DNA of 30,764 nt from JBDREC01 sp043820105 [NCBI: Pseudomonadota bacterium]. GTDB lineage: Bacteria; Bdellovibrionota_F; JAHFAK01. The position numbers were made by a program, and so were the translations under genes. The notes under the pieces are model-generated. The model made no database searches and was not told the origin of the DNA. It was given only the letters and a program-made list of their open reading frames with translations. Location of the stretch: the NCBI GenBank assembly GCA_043820105.1, contig JBDREC010000054.1, positions 1 to 30,764 on the forward strand, written 5' to 3'. Positions 14,626 to 23,237 of the stretch are shown here, one piece after another (position 1 is the stretch's first letter; every line of letters starts with the position of its first letter).

Positions 14626-17600
14626 TCAATTTGTCAAGTAAGGCTTGATTTTATATTTTGCTAATTTTTTGTTTAAAGTATTCCTTGTTACGCCTAACAT
14701 TTCAGCGGTTTTGGATTTATTTCCTTTAGTTTCCTTTATAGCGTTTATAATGGCGATTTTTTCTATTTCATCAAGGCGTTTGCTTTGGGTAATTTGTTCT
14801 ATTGTTTCAAATTTTTTATTATACTCAATCAAAGATTCATCAATAATTTCATCATCTGAAAGAACTATTAATTTATTCACCTCATTTTCTAATTCGCGAA
14901 TATTTCCTGGCCAATCATAATTTGAAAAATATTTTAACAACTTTTTTGAAATCTTTTTTGGTTTTTCGCTTTTGTTTATAAAGTGATCTACAAGCAATGG
15001 AATATCCTCTGTTCTTTCTCTTAATGGCGGTATATTTAATTCGATGGCATTAATTCTGAAATAAAAATCTTGTCTAAACGCTTCATTTTTAACAAGTTGG
15101 GTCAGATTCCTGTGTGTAGCTGTAATGATTCGAACATCAATTTTTTGAGTTCTATCTGAACCAACTCTTCTTATTTCTTTTTCTTGTAAGACTCTTAAAA
15201 GCTTTTTTTGCATATTTAGTGACATTTCTCCAATTTCATCAAGAAAAAGTGTTCCTCCTTCTGCTTGTTCAAAGATGCCTTTTTTATCTCTAATGGCGTC
15301 AGTGAAACTTCCTTTTACATATCCAAATAGCTCACTTTCTAAAATTGTTTCTGTAATTGCCCCACAGTTTTCAGCAAAAAACGGTTTATTTGCTCTAGTG
15401 CTTGCATTGTGAATTGCTTTAGCAATAAGCTCTTTTCCGGTTCCACTTTCTCCTGTTATTAGAATTGGGATATCACTATCAATAGTTTTTTCAATAGTGT
15501 CAAAAATAGAAAACATTTTTGGGCTTGTAGTGATAATTTTAGAAAAAACTCTTTTTGGATCTGTTATTTCTAAAGCCTCATTTTCTTCTTTTTCAAGAGG
15601 TTCAAAAGAAAGCTGTGCCTTGATTCCTTCTGGGGCATCTGAGGCTTTCAGCTCATTTGTCTTTGATTTGCCAATTATTGTAGCTGCAAGCCCTGCAAGA
15701 ATGTTAATTTTATCTACATTCTTAGTTAGACTGATATCAATTTTTGGATTTTCAATATATAGAATGCCGATTATTTTTTGCTCAAAAACAATTGGGGTCG
15801 CCAAGAAATCTTGAATGTGCTTTATTGAGTCTATGGGATTTTGCTTTATGATTTCTAATATATCTTTTAAGCAAACAGTATTATCATCCTGGCAAGCTTG
15901 ATATATTATAGCTTCAATAAGTTTGGGTGATAATTCCCTTTCTGTTAACTTGTCTATACTTGACGAAACAGATTGCGAAAATCCCTTTGGGTTTATTAAA
16001 ATTACGCTAGCATAGCTTCCTTTTCCAAATAAAAGAGCATTGCTTATTATTAGATTTAAGTTATTATCATCTGTTTGATTGGAAGATATATTAGTTGTGA
16101 TTCTCATTATTCTTGCAAGGACTTCACTTTCATCTAATTCTTCATCTGTTATTTTTACTTGATTCATGAAAGAAAAAGCATCTTGTAGGGTTGGTAAAAT
16201 CATAAAAGGTAATTTTAATGTTGCTGGTATATATTTTTGAGTGCTTCTAATTTGGCTATTAATTTTTTCATAATAATATTTGTATTTTTCTTTATTATTT
16301 TTCTTTAAATAATAATTGCCCAGTACTTCATAATATCGAAGTAATATTTGAAAATTCGTATCTTCTGCTTCGAGGTTTTCAATTCTATTGGCTATTTTTT
16401 CTGCACTATCTAAGTCATTGTGTTTAAGGGCTATTTTAAGGGCAATTGTGTTTGATTCAATAATAATTTTTCTGTCTTGATTTGATACATTTCTTGCTTC
16501 TTCAAGGTAGTCTTCAATTTGATCGAGTGCACCTAGATTAATTTTACATGTCGCGATATTTAATATTGTTATACCAAGCTCAATGTTTCTACTAACTTTT
16601 TTTAATAGCTCACTAGCTTTTTCATAGGATTTAAGTGCATTAAGATAATCATTTTTAAATTGATAAATATCTCCCAGTAATGAGTAGCAGCTAGCGAGTA
16701 AGTGGAAGTTTTTTCTTTGCATTGCGAGGTTTTGTGCTTCTGATGCAAAAAAATGTGCATTTTCCATGTCACCTGTCTCTGAATAGATTAATCCCAGGTT
16801 AAAAAGGGAAATTTCAGCTCCTGAAGGAGACCCAAGATCTTGATAAATTGTGTTTGATTCCTTATATTTTTTTAAGGCATTTAGATAGTTTCCCTGTCTT
16901 AAATAGCAATTGCCTATGTTTTGAAGCATCTGGGCTTTTCCAAAAATATCTGAAACTTCTTCTGCTTTTTTTAAGGCACTTTCATGCCATTGTATAGCAG
17001 CTTCAAAATTTTCAAGCTGATAATATGCCAAACCAATATGGTTAAATGCTTTCATAAGGCCAGGCACATCATTGATTTTTTCTGCTAAATTAAGTGAAAC
17101 AAGAAATTCATCCTTTGCCTTTTCATAATTTCCTGTATAGAATTCAACAAGACCATTTAAATTGTGAAGAATGCGTTTTTGTCCAGCACCAACGGCTTGG
17201 ATTTTTTTTATTGAATCTATAAGCACTTTTGCTTCAGTATATTTTGTTACATTTATAAAGGAAGTTATTTTTAAAAACATAAGATCTATTTTTGTTTCTA
17301 AATGATCTTCGTACTCTTCAATTTCTTTAATTGTCCTATCAATAAGTTCATTGCCCTCATTTATTTGACCCTTATTAATTTTGATTTGGCAAAGATTCTT
17401 TTGAAGATTTATTCTCTCTAGGTCTGATTCAATATAATCATTAAGTAGCAGAAAGTTTTTTTCAGCTTTTATAAAGTCTCCAACTTTTAAATGGAAGTCA
17501 CTTATTTTTAAGTAACAGTGTTTTTTGATTTTATTTCTTTCATCATAAGCAAGCGTATTAGAAGCCATTAAGATTGTTTCATATAAATTAACAGCTTTTT

Positions 17601-19611
17601 CCCAAAGCCCATTTTGAAAGTAAAAGTTTGCGACCTTGTTGTAGTATTCAATTGCTTTATCATTAATTCCTGCTTGAAGAAAGTGATAAGCAATGTTTTC
17701 TTGATAGACATTTGAGTGAGTTGGATTTTCTTCAAGTTCCATTGCAAAATGTTTATGAATTTTTCTTGTTTGATTCTTGTCTAAAAATGTTTTTAAAGGT
17801 TCAAATATTTCCTTGTCTTCAATTATATATTCATCTTTTTTGTTTTCTTTAATTAAATTTAAGTCACCTAAGAGTTTAATTCCATCAATAATTTCATTTT
17901 CATTTATTAGCGGATTATATCTTTTTAAAATGTTCAATATGAGCAGATTAGTTATACTAATATTTGAAGAAGCTATTATATAAAGGATGAGTCGTTGAAT
18001 TTGATACAGGGTTTGAATTTTTGTTTTTTTGATTTCAATAAGGCTACTTGGCAGTTCATAATTTATTTTACTATTAAGGCAAATTGTTTTATTAATAACT
18101 TTAAGAATATTTTTGGCTTTTAAGTCTGCTATTAATGTTAATGCATATCCGGGATTACCTTTACTATAACGATTTAGAAACTGTATTAACTCATTTGAAA
18201 CCTTGTAGTTGCTTGCAGTGTCAATTATTTTGTTTTGAGTTTCAATATCTGTTCTTTTTAAATTAATATGTTGGCTTGTACCGCTTTGTGGAAACCGTTC
18301 TTTTATTAGTCTCTTAAATGAATTTATTTTTTCCTTATCTGTATTAAAGGTCAATAGCATGAACATCTTGTTTTCCAAGAGTTCAAGTTCTTTAAAATAG
18401 AGTTTTAAAAATAAATAAGAATCATGTTTAAGAAAATTACAGTTTTCTATAATTACTATTGAATCATTCTGTCTGTGTATTTTATTTACATCTGCAACAA
18501 GCTTTTTTAAGAAAGCTGACCTTCTTGCATAGGATGAGTCTGTTATTAGGGAACTTTCTTTGTATGAGATTTTTTTATATGAAGAAATAAAGTTTATAAT
18601 GTCGTCAATTGGCTCTGCTTCTGAGATTATAAGCCTGTAAACAGGGATCATGTCTTTAGAATTAAGTTTAACGAACTCATCAATCAGGGTTCTTTTTCCA
18701 ATTCCAGTTTCACCATTAATAGAAAAAAGACATAGTTTTTTTTCAGAGTTTTTTTGCTGGATATAATTTGTTTGTAATTCATCAATTTCTTCATCTCTTC
18801 CTGAAAAAGTTGGTTTTGTAAGGACTATTGTATCTTTTATATTATTTAAGGAAAATTTTTCCGCTTCTTTCAATTCCTTTTCAGCATATTCTCTTTCAGT
18901 TAGTATCTTTAATTTTTCAGATCTTAATTTCAAAATAGAACTGCATTCTTCAGGAATGTATTTTTGAAAACTTTTAAAAATATAGTTAAAATGGGGTTTT
19001 GACAAATGTGTTTGTTTGCTTGTTTCGAAAAGGTAGCGTTTAGCATTTTCTTTTAGTTTGATAAGCTCACTTTCTATTCTTTTTTTCCAGCTGTTTGAAG
19101 CAATGACAAAATATTCAACGGATTTTTCAAGATTTATAGTTACTCTATTTTCTTCAACAGTAATATCTGCTTTTTTTAATTTTGAAATTTGTTCAATGGA
19201 AAGACCAAACAAGATAAATAATAGGAAAACTGATTTTCTGTTATCAGCAATATTTTCAATTTTATTTAAAAAGACACTTATATTGTCATCTGAAATTGAT
19301 TCAATTTTATCAACCTTTTTAGTTTTTATCGCTTTAGCAAGATTTTTATAGTTATAAGTAGTTGATAAAAAATTATATAGGCTTTTTATAGATGAAATAC
19401 ATTGGTTTATTGTTCTTATTGAATAACCCGAATTTTTTATGTTATCTAAAATACTGTTTAAATCTTCGGCTGTTAGGTCTGCAATTTCTTTGCTTGGATC
19501 CTTGTGCTCAAAGAATACTTCCAGTCTTTTTTTGTATTGCTCAATACTTTTAATGTTTATTTTTTTTGTTTCTAAGAGCCATTTAAAATATTCATCAAAA
19601 ATAGGCTTCAT
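14626..19611 (-). CDS. Giant sigma-54 activator: dead integrase-like / AAA / TPR / GAF / sigma-54 AAA+ / Fis HTH
   Basis: 1661 residues. (1) About 1-240: a SAM-like core-binding domain of tyrosine recombinases (SIEQYKKRLEVFFEH, YSIRTINQCISSIKSLYNFL), then a shortened recombinase catalytic fold in which GLRxSE reads GLSIEQ and the HxxR and Tyr boxes are missing; it cannot be an active recombinase. (2) About 270-600: AAA_16/STAND NTPase with P-loop GETGIGKR (300-307). (3) About 635-1115: TPR array. (4) About 1155-1320: GAF domain. (5) About 1360-1570: sigma-54 AAA+ domain with Walker A GESGTGKE (1387-1394), the GAFTGA loop as GSFTDA (1434-1439), Walker B GTLFLDEIGEM and DWPGNIRELEN. (6) About 1615-1653: Fis-type HTH (GNKSKTAEMLGVTRNTLNKK). 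It should activate sigma-54 promoters in response to a ligand, protein or DNA state sensed by the N-terminal parts. The start is supported by AGAAGG 6-7 nt upstream. Likely targets: gspC and the RNA at 21417. Confidence 0.9.
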   Translation of the reverse strand: MKPIFDEYFKWLLETKKINIKSIEQYKKRLEVFFEHKDPSKEIADLTAEDLNSILDNIKNSGYSIRTINQCISSIKSLYNFLSTTYNYKNLAKAIKTKKVDKIESISDDNISVFLNKIENIADNRKSVFLLFILFGLSIEQISKLKKADITVEENRVTINLEKSVEYFVIASNSWKKRIESELIKLKENAKRYLFETSKQTHLSKPHFNYIFKSFQKYIPEECSSILKLRSEKLKILTEREYAEKELKEAEKFSLNNIKDTIVLTKPTFSGRDEEIDELQTNYIQQKNSEKKLCLFSINGETGIGKRTLIDEFVKLNSKDMIPVYRLIISEAEPIDDIINFISSYKKISYKESSLITDSSYARRSAFLKKLVADVNKIHRQNDSIVIIENCNFLKHDSYLFLKLYFKELELLENKMFMLLTFNTDKEKINSFKRLIKERFPQSGTSQHINLKRTDIETQNKIIDTASNYKVSNELIQFLNRYSKGNPGYALTLIADLKAKNILKVINKTICLNSKINYELPSSLIEIKKTKIQTLYQIQRLILYIIASSNISITNLLILNILKRYNPLINENEIIDGIKLLGDLNLIKENKKDEYIIEDKEIFEPLKTFLDKNQTRKIHKHFAMELEENPTHSNVYQENIAYHFLQAGINDKAIEYYNKVANFYFQNGLWEKAVNLYETILMASNTLAYDERNKIKKHCYLKISDFHLKVGDFIKAEKNFLLLNDYIESDLERINLQKNLCQIKINKGQINEGNELIDRTIKEIEEYEDHLETKIDLMFLKITSFINVTKYTEAKVLIDSIKKIQAVGAGQKRILHNLNGLVEFYTGNYEKAKDEFLVSLNLAEKINDVPGLMKAFNHIGLAYYQLENFEAAIQWHESALKKAEEVSDIFGKAQMLQNIGNCYLRQGNYLNALKKYKESNTIYQDLGSPSGAEISLFNLGLIYSETGDMENAHFFASEAQNLAMQRKNFHLLASCYSLLGDIYQFKNDYLNALKSYEKASELLKKVSRNIELGITILNIATCKINLGALDQIEDYLEEARNVSNQDRKIIIESNTIALKIALKHNDLDSAEKIANRIENLEAEDTNFQILLRYYEVLGNYYLKKNNKEKYKYYYEKINSQIRSTQKYIPATLKLPFMILPTLQDAFSFMNQVKITDEELDESEVLARIMRITTNISSNQTDDNNLNLIISNALLFGKGSYASVILINPKGFSQSVSSSIDKLTERELSPKLIEAIIYQACQDDNTVCLKDILEIIKQNPIDSIKHIQDFLATPIVFEQKIIGILYIENPKIDISLTKNVDKINILAGLAATIIGKSKTNELKASDAPEGIKAQLSFEPLEKEENEALEITDPKRVFSKIITTSPKMFSIFDTIEKTIDSDIPILITGESGTGKELIAKAIHNASTRANKPFFAENCGAITETILESELFGYVKGSFTDAIRDKKGIFEQAEGGTLFLDEIGEMSLNMQKKLLRVLQEKEIRRVGSDRTQKIDVRIITATHRNLTQLVKNEAFRQDFYFRINAIELNIPPLRERTEDIPLLVDHFINKSEKPKKISKKLLKYFSNYDWPGNIRELENEVNKLIVLSDDEIIDESLIEYNKKFETIEQITQSKRLDEIEKIAIINAIKETKGNKSKTAEMLGVTRNTLNKKLAKYKIKPYLTN

Positions 19612-19895
19612 TTTTATCCTTCTTACATATAAAAATTCTTAGACTAATAATGTATACAAAAATAAAAAATATTTCAAAGTTATTTTTAAAATAATTATTA
19701 TTTAATTATGTTCTAATAAGGTGTTTTTAATATAAAAAACATGGATATGTCTTGTATATATTTGAAAATAATGAAAAAAAACAAATTGATTGTTTTTCGT
19801 TCGCTATTATAACTTGTTTGGATTTAGATTTCTAAAATTCTGCATATTTGCTAATTTCCAATAATATGCTATAATAAGTGAATAAAGGGGTTGAA
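19612..19895. other. Divergent intergenic region
   Basis: Very AT-rich spacer between the divergently transcribed regulator and lipoprotein genes. It contains the sigma-70-like promoter at 19848-19875. No sigma-54 consensus was seen here, so I see no evidence that the regulator activates its own promoter. Confidence 0.5.
19848..19875 (+). promoter_or_regulatory. Sigma-70-type promoter of the lipoprotein gene
   Basis: TTGCTA (19848-19853), 16-bp spacer, perfect TATAAT (19870-19875). The predicted start, near 19882, is 14 nt before the ATG at 19896. It would lie after the GTG at 19878, which argues against that longer start. Confidence 0.55.
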
Positions 19896-21254
19896 ATGAA
19901 ACGAATTGTGAATATTTTATTCTTAATTATTTTAATTTTTATTTTATCTTGTTTTGAACAAGAAAATTCCGATAATTCTGCATCAGATGATGCAGATAAT
20001 GAAACTTCAGTTGTGCTAAGCCTGACAGGACAAATCAGTTCGGATTCATTATCCTCAAGATTTTCAGGGATTACAGATGTAAGCTTTACTGCTCGAAGTG
20101 AAATAACCTTACCAGTTGGTGTTCCAACACCAGGTATTATTACAAGAAACGACTTTAAATCAATAAAAAGCAGCTCAAATATTGATATAGTAGCTTTAGT
20201 ATTGGCAACTAATGAGGAAAATGTACCATTAATTGCTTCTCTAGTTTCAGAAGATGGCAGTTTTGAGCTTGAAATTGAAAATGAAGCGATCTTTAGGCTT
20301 TATGTTATTCCTGCGATTGATGAATGTACAAGTCTTGATATATCCTGCTTTATTGATTATGATGTTGTTTCTTTGTATAAAACCACAAACAATGAATATG
20401 ATTTTGCCTTTAATGCAAGTGTCGCTAAATCACTTTCACTTGGTTCTTTAAGTTTTGAAGACTATGATACAGTTGTTTCTCTTGATGCGATTGATATTAC
20501 TAGTGAACCTGAAATTGAAAGCTATGTCACTTTTAAAGATTCAGCAGAAAAAATGATTGCCTATTGGACCTTTAACGAGCAAACAGGAGCTGCTGTTTAT
20601 AATAGAAAAGGTGATGTTGATGGCGAAATTCTTGGAGGGGAATGGGCAAGTCTTGATGATATGGAGGCTTATTATTTTGATGGATATGATGATTATGTGG
20701 ATTTAGGAACAGTTCTTCCTGGTTCAAGTGAAATGACTAATAAAATGACCTTAGTTGCCAAGATCTATCCAATTACAATAGATAGCGAGCACAGGGCCGC
20801 TAATGGTACATATTCTACAATTTTAAGTAAAAAGATTTTTAGGGAAATTAAGGATGAGTCAGCTGAAGATAAATCAAGCTTTTGGTTTGGCTTAGAGTAT
20901 AATCAGAATTTAAAATATTCTCTTATTTTAATAGTTGAAACTGAAAATGGAAGAAGCGAATTTATTTCGTCATTAGAAGTAGATCCTGATAAGTGGTCCT
21001 TTGTATCTGCTGTATATGACGCTGGACTTATTAACTTTTATGTTACCAATCAAGAAGATCCAAATCCAACATGTATTTCTTTTGGATCCTTGGAAAACAT
21101 TCAAATTGATGAAACAGTGCCTTTGAGAATAGCAAATAGTCAAAATTATGTTGAATCAACTGAAACCATTGAAAATAATAAGTATTTTTATGGTTATATA
21201 GATATGGTTAGAATTTATAGTGTAGCAGTTATGGCTGATAATATAGTAGATTAA
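19896..21254 (+). CDS. Lipoprotein with C-terminal LamG/concanavalin-like domain
   Basis: 452 residues from the ATG at 19896, chosen because AAAGGGG lies 6 nt upstream and the signal peptide then starts normally (MKRIVNILFLIILIFILSC); a GTG at 19878 is in frame but unlikely. Lipobox ILSC puts the lipidated Cys at residue 19. Residues ~30-215 are an unrecognised Ser/Asp-rich beta-type region (VVLSLTGQISSDSLSSRFSG). From about 217 a Laminin_G_3-like jelly roll is clear: MIAYWTFNEQTGAAVYNRKG, YYFDGYDDYVDLG and the closing YGYIDMVRIYSVAV. LamG folds bind glycans or proteins. Probably displayed on the cell surface or outer membrane, and possibly a T2SS client or partner, but no sequence evidence decides that. 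Confidence 0.8.
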   Translation: MKRIVNILFLIILIFILSCFEQENSDNSASDDADNETSVVLSLTGQISSDSLSSRFSGITDVSFTARSEITLPVGVPTPGIITRNDFKSIKSSSNIDIVALVLATNEENVPLIASLVSEDGSFELEIENEAIFRLYVIPAIDECTSLDISCFIDYDVVSLYKTTNNEYDFAFNASVAKSLSLGSLSFEDYDTVVSLDAIDITSEPEIESYVTFKDSAEKMIAYWTFNEQTGAAVYNRKGDVDGEILGGEWASLDDMEAYYFDGYDDYVDLGTVLPGSSEMTNKMTLVAKIYPITIDSEHRAANGTYSTILSKKIFREIKDESAEDKSSFWFGLEYNQNLKYSLILIVETENGRSEFISSLEVDPDKWSFVSAVYDAGLINFYVTNQEDPNPTCISFGSLENIQIDETVPLRIANSQNYVESTETIENNKYFYGYIDMVRIYSVAVMADNIVD

Positions 21255-21350
21255 GTCTAAACTTCAATTAAATCTTACATTTTTAATATAATCAATTCTC
21301 ACCTGCTTACAAAGTGAACATTTTTAATGAAACAGGATGTTTTGTTTTCG

Positions 21351-21366
21351 TAACATGCTGAAATTA
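21351..21366. promoter_or_regulatory. Candidate activator site upstream of the sigma-54 RNA
   Basis: TAACATGCTGAAATTA, centred 34 bp upstream of the -24 GG at 21392. It matches the site upstream of gspC (14511-14526) at 15 of 16 bases. Confidence 0.35.
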
Positions 21367-21390
21367 CAGGATATGGAGAAAGTCTATTTA

Positions 21391-21406
21391 TGGCACACCA
21401 GTTGCA
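21391..21406 (+). promoter_or_regulatory. Sigma-54 promoter, perfect consensus
   Basis: TGGCACACCAGTTGCA matches TGGCAC-N5-TTGCW at every defined position with correct spacing. Transcription should start near 21416-21418 and needs an AAA+ enhancer-binding activator; one is encoded at 14626-19611. Confidence 0.75.
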
Positions 21407-21416
21407 ATAGTAATAT

Positions 21417-21559
21417 ATTAGAATTCATCGCGTGGCTTTAAAAAGCTATTATGAAACTTTTAACCTAATTTAATTAGGGGGCATACGCGGTGGGTTTCAT
21501 AGTGTCTGTACCCATATTTAAGGTTGATTGGAAGGCTAAGTTTAGCCTTCCTTTTTTTT
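21417..21559 (+). ncRNA. Predicted sigma-54-dependent structured small RNA or attenuated leader
   Basis: About 140 nt between a perfect sigma-54 promoter and a strong intrinsic terminator, with no plausible ORF; the only ATG (21451) gives five codons. Stems are visible: GCTTT/AAAGC (21435-21446); TATGAAAC (21450-21457) with GTTTCATA (21494-21501), enclosing CCTAATT/AATTAGG (21464-21478); and TGGGT/ACCCA (21491-21495 with 21510-21514). The last overlaps GTTTCATA, so the two could compete. No Rfam family is recognised by eye. Sigma-54-driven small RNAs such as vibrio Qrr are a precedent. Alternatively it is a regulated leader for the gene at 21751, with read-through past the terminator as the switch. 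Confidence 0.6.
21530..21559 (+). terminator. Intrinsic terminator of the small RNA
   Basis: GGAAGGCTAA and its exact complement TTAGCCTTCC enclose two bases (a real loop of four after one or two pairs open) and are followed by eight T. Works on the plus strand only; the other side has no T-run. Confidence 0.9.
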
Positions 21560-21750
21560 GTCTAAAATCCGGTGCCATAATGAACTGATATAGAGGAAAA
21601 AAGCACCACATAAATTCAGAAAAAACCATAGCAAAATGACCAAAACTATAATAGAAACAAAGCTTTGACTAGCTTGGACTCTTTTGGCGCTTTTCGGCAC
21701 GAACCTTGCTCTAACTAATTTACTGTTAACGGGGATTGGAAGGAGCCAAA

Positions 21751-23172
21751 ATGAAAAATACAAATCAAAAAGGGCAATTAATTATTCAAATTAAATTCTT
21801 AGTTGCTTCAATAATTGTTCTTTATTTTTTAATCATAAAAACCATGTTTGCTTTTTTGCTTCCTGATATTGAAGAAAAAGAAGCTGTTGCTAATATCGCG
21901 ATTATTTTGGATGTTGATTCAAGGCTTACTCACGCTGAGTTTTTTGAAGAGTTTTTGTTAAAGCTTGTTAATCAGGGTATTGAAGTTAATGTAGTTAGTA
22001 GAGAAGAAAAAGAAGCAGGCGAAAGTCCTATTAACAATGCTGATTATGCAAATTTAAAAGAACTTGAATCGGCGATTTTAGATGATGATAAAACTTTGTT
22101 TTATGTTGGACTTGATTTGTCAGATGAATTTTCAGTTCTATATTATAAGACTTCATTTCTAGGAAAATTATTAAGTGAAAATATTTCCAGCTTTTCTGAT
22201 GAGTGGCCACTTAGCTATAACACTAAAGACAAAAGAATAAGAAGCCTTTCTTCACCTGCCATTGTTGTTAATATTAATAATGCTTTAATCGTTGATAGTG
22301 ACAATGAAAATTTAGCTAAAGGTGTTGCTTATCCAATTTATAATGGAATTTTGAAATATTTAAAATTTTTGGAAAATGATTACAAATCAAATTTTCCACC
22401 TGTTGAAGATATTACTGAAATGAATTCTTCATTGCAAGCTGAAGCTCTTTCTAATCCGGAACAAAAATTTGAAACAGATCTTGTTTTTCAGCTTCCAACA
22501 ATTAATGGAGAAACAAGCCAAATTCCACTTGTTTATTCAAATCTCTTAGTAGATCTTTACATAAAAAAATATAATTATACATATTACTGTGACATTGAAA
22601 AATATCTTGAAGCAGGAAAGTTTGAAGCCTTTGCACCATGCAGACTTCCTATTTCAACTTTTCTATATAAAGTCTCAGGGAAAGACGATGAAAGAATGCT
22701 TTCTGAATATGTGACAGCTGGTGAATTTGTAAGCACAGCAACAGAAAGGGTTGCCAAAAAAGAGGGCAGAGATGTTTTGATTTATGCAACAGGTGGAGTT
22801 TTAAGACTTATTGATAACTTAAATCGCCTTGCTGAAAATTTTGGCTATCGCGCACCACGTATTACAAGCGGATTTAGAGATGCCGGTGGAAATAAAGCAG
22901 TTCCAGGAACAAGCTCAAAATCAGGCCACATGGAAGGAAGATGCGTTGATTTTTCATCTTCAAGTGGACTTTATGGACAAGTTGGAAAAGCCCGATTTAT
23001 GAATCTCTGGTCTCAAGCAAGAAGCGTTTCAGGTCAAAACAAAAAAGATTATTCAATTTTAATTCATGATGCAGGAACTGGTATGCATGTTCATACTTGT
23101 TCAATTGCAACTCCTTCTTCAGATCCTGAAGCTTATTTTAATTCAGTGTTAAGTAGGGAACAGGGGGCGTAA
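21751..23172 (+). CDS. Membrane-anchored M15-type peptidase (DD-/LD-carboxypeptidase-like)
   Basis: 473 residues from the ATG at 21751, preceded by GGAAGGAG (21738-21745); an in-frame TTG at 21736 lies in the ribosome-binding site and is rejected. One membrane helix at about 15-38 anchors a periplasmic protein. Residues ~45-300 (NIAIILDVDSRLTHAEFFEE and onwards) are an unrecognised alpha/beta region. The last ~110 residues carry the M15 zinc-peptidase pattern: ITSGFR (371-376), SKSGHMEGRCVDF with H393 and D400 as ligands, and HVH (446-448) giving the third. M15 enzymes cut D-Ala or L-Ala bonds in peptidoglycan stems, so a role in remodelling the wall, for example around the secretion apparatus, is possible. 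The C-terminal SREQGA is encoded next to repeat-like DNA (GGGAACAGGGGG). Confidence 0.7.
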   Translation: MKNTNQKGQLIIQIKFLVASIIVLYFLIIKTMFAFLLPDIEEKEAVANIAIILDVDSRLTHAEFFEEFLLKLVNQGIEVNVVSREEKEAGESPINNADYANLKELESAILDDDKTLFYVGLDLSDEFSVLYYKTSFLGKLLSENISSFSDEWPLSYNTKDKRIRSLSSPAIVVNINNALIVDSDNENLAKGVAYPIYNGILKYLKFLENDYKSNFPPVEDITEMNSSLQAEALSNPEQKFETDLVFQLPTINGETSQIPLVYSNLLVDLYIKKYNYTYYCDIEKYLEAGKFEAFAPCRLPISTFLYKVSGKDDERMLSEYVTAGEFVSTATERVAKKEGRDVLIYATGGVLRLIDNLNRLAENFGYRAPRITSGFRDAGGNKAVPGTSSKSGHMEGRCVDFSSSSGLYGQVGKARFMNLWSQARSVSGQNKKDYSILIHDAGTGMHVHTCSIATPSSDPEAYFNSVLSREQGA

Positions 23173-23190
23173 GTGCTTTAAGGGAATATA

Positions 23191-23231
23191 AATTTTGAAT
23201 TTTGAATTTTGAATTTTGAATTTTAAATTAA
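23191..23231. repeat. AATTTTG heptamer array
   Basis: Five to six tandem AATTTTG units, first module of a composite block (23191-23300) that recurs at 27537-27712. Confidence 0.9.
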
Positions 23232-23237
23232 TTCCTA

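Larger units (their letters stand above)
21255..21750. other. Intergenic region holding the sigma-54 RNA unit
   Basis: Almost 500 bp without a convincing protein gene. In order it holds a 16-base motif (21351-21366), a perfect sigma-54 promoter (21391-21406), a structured transcript region (21417 onward), an intrinsic terminator (21530-21559), and about 190 bp leading to the next gene, in which I see no clear promoter. Confidence 0.7.

Noticed and set aside
21542-21763. Minus-strand open frame of 73 codons with a strong hydrophobic segment, opposite the small-RNA terminator and the M15 gene start
   Set aside because: It has no ATG and begins only at TTG or an internal GTG, lacks a good ribosome-binding site, overlaps the ribosome-binding site of the M15 gene and ends inside the terminator stem. 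A small membrane protein is not excluded but is not supported.
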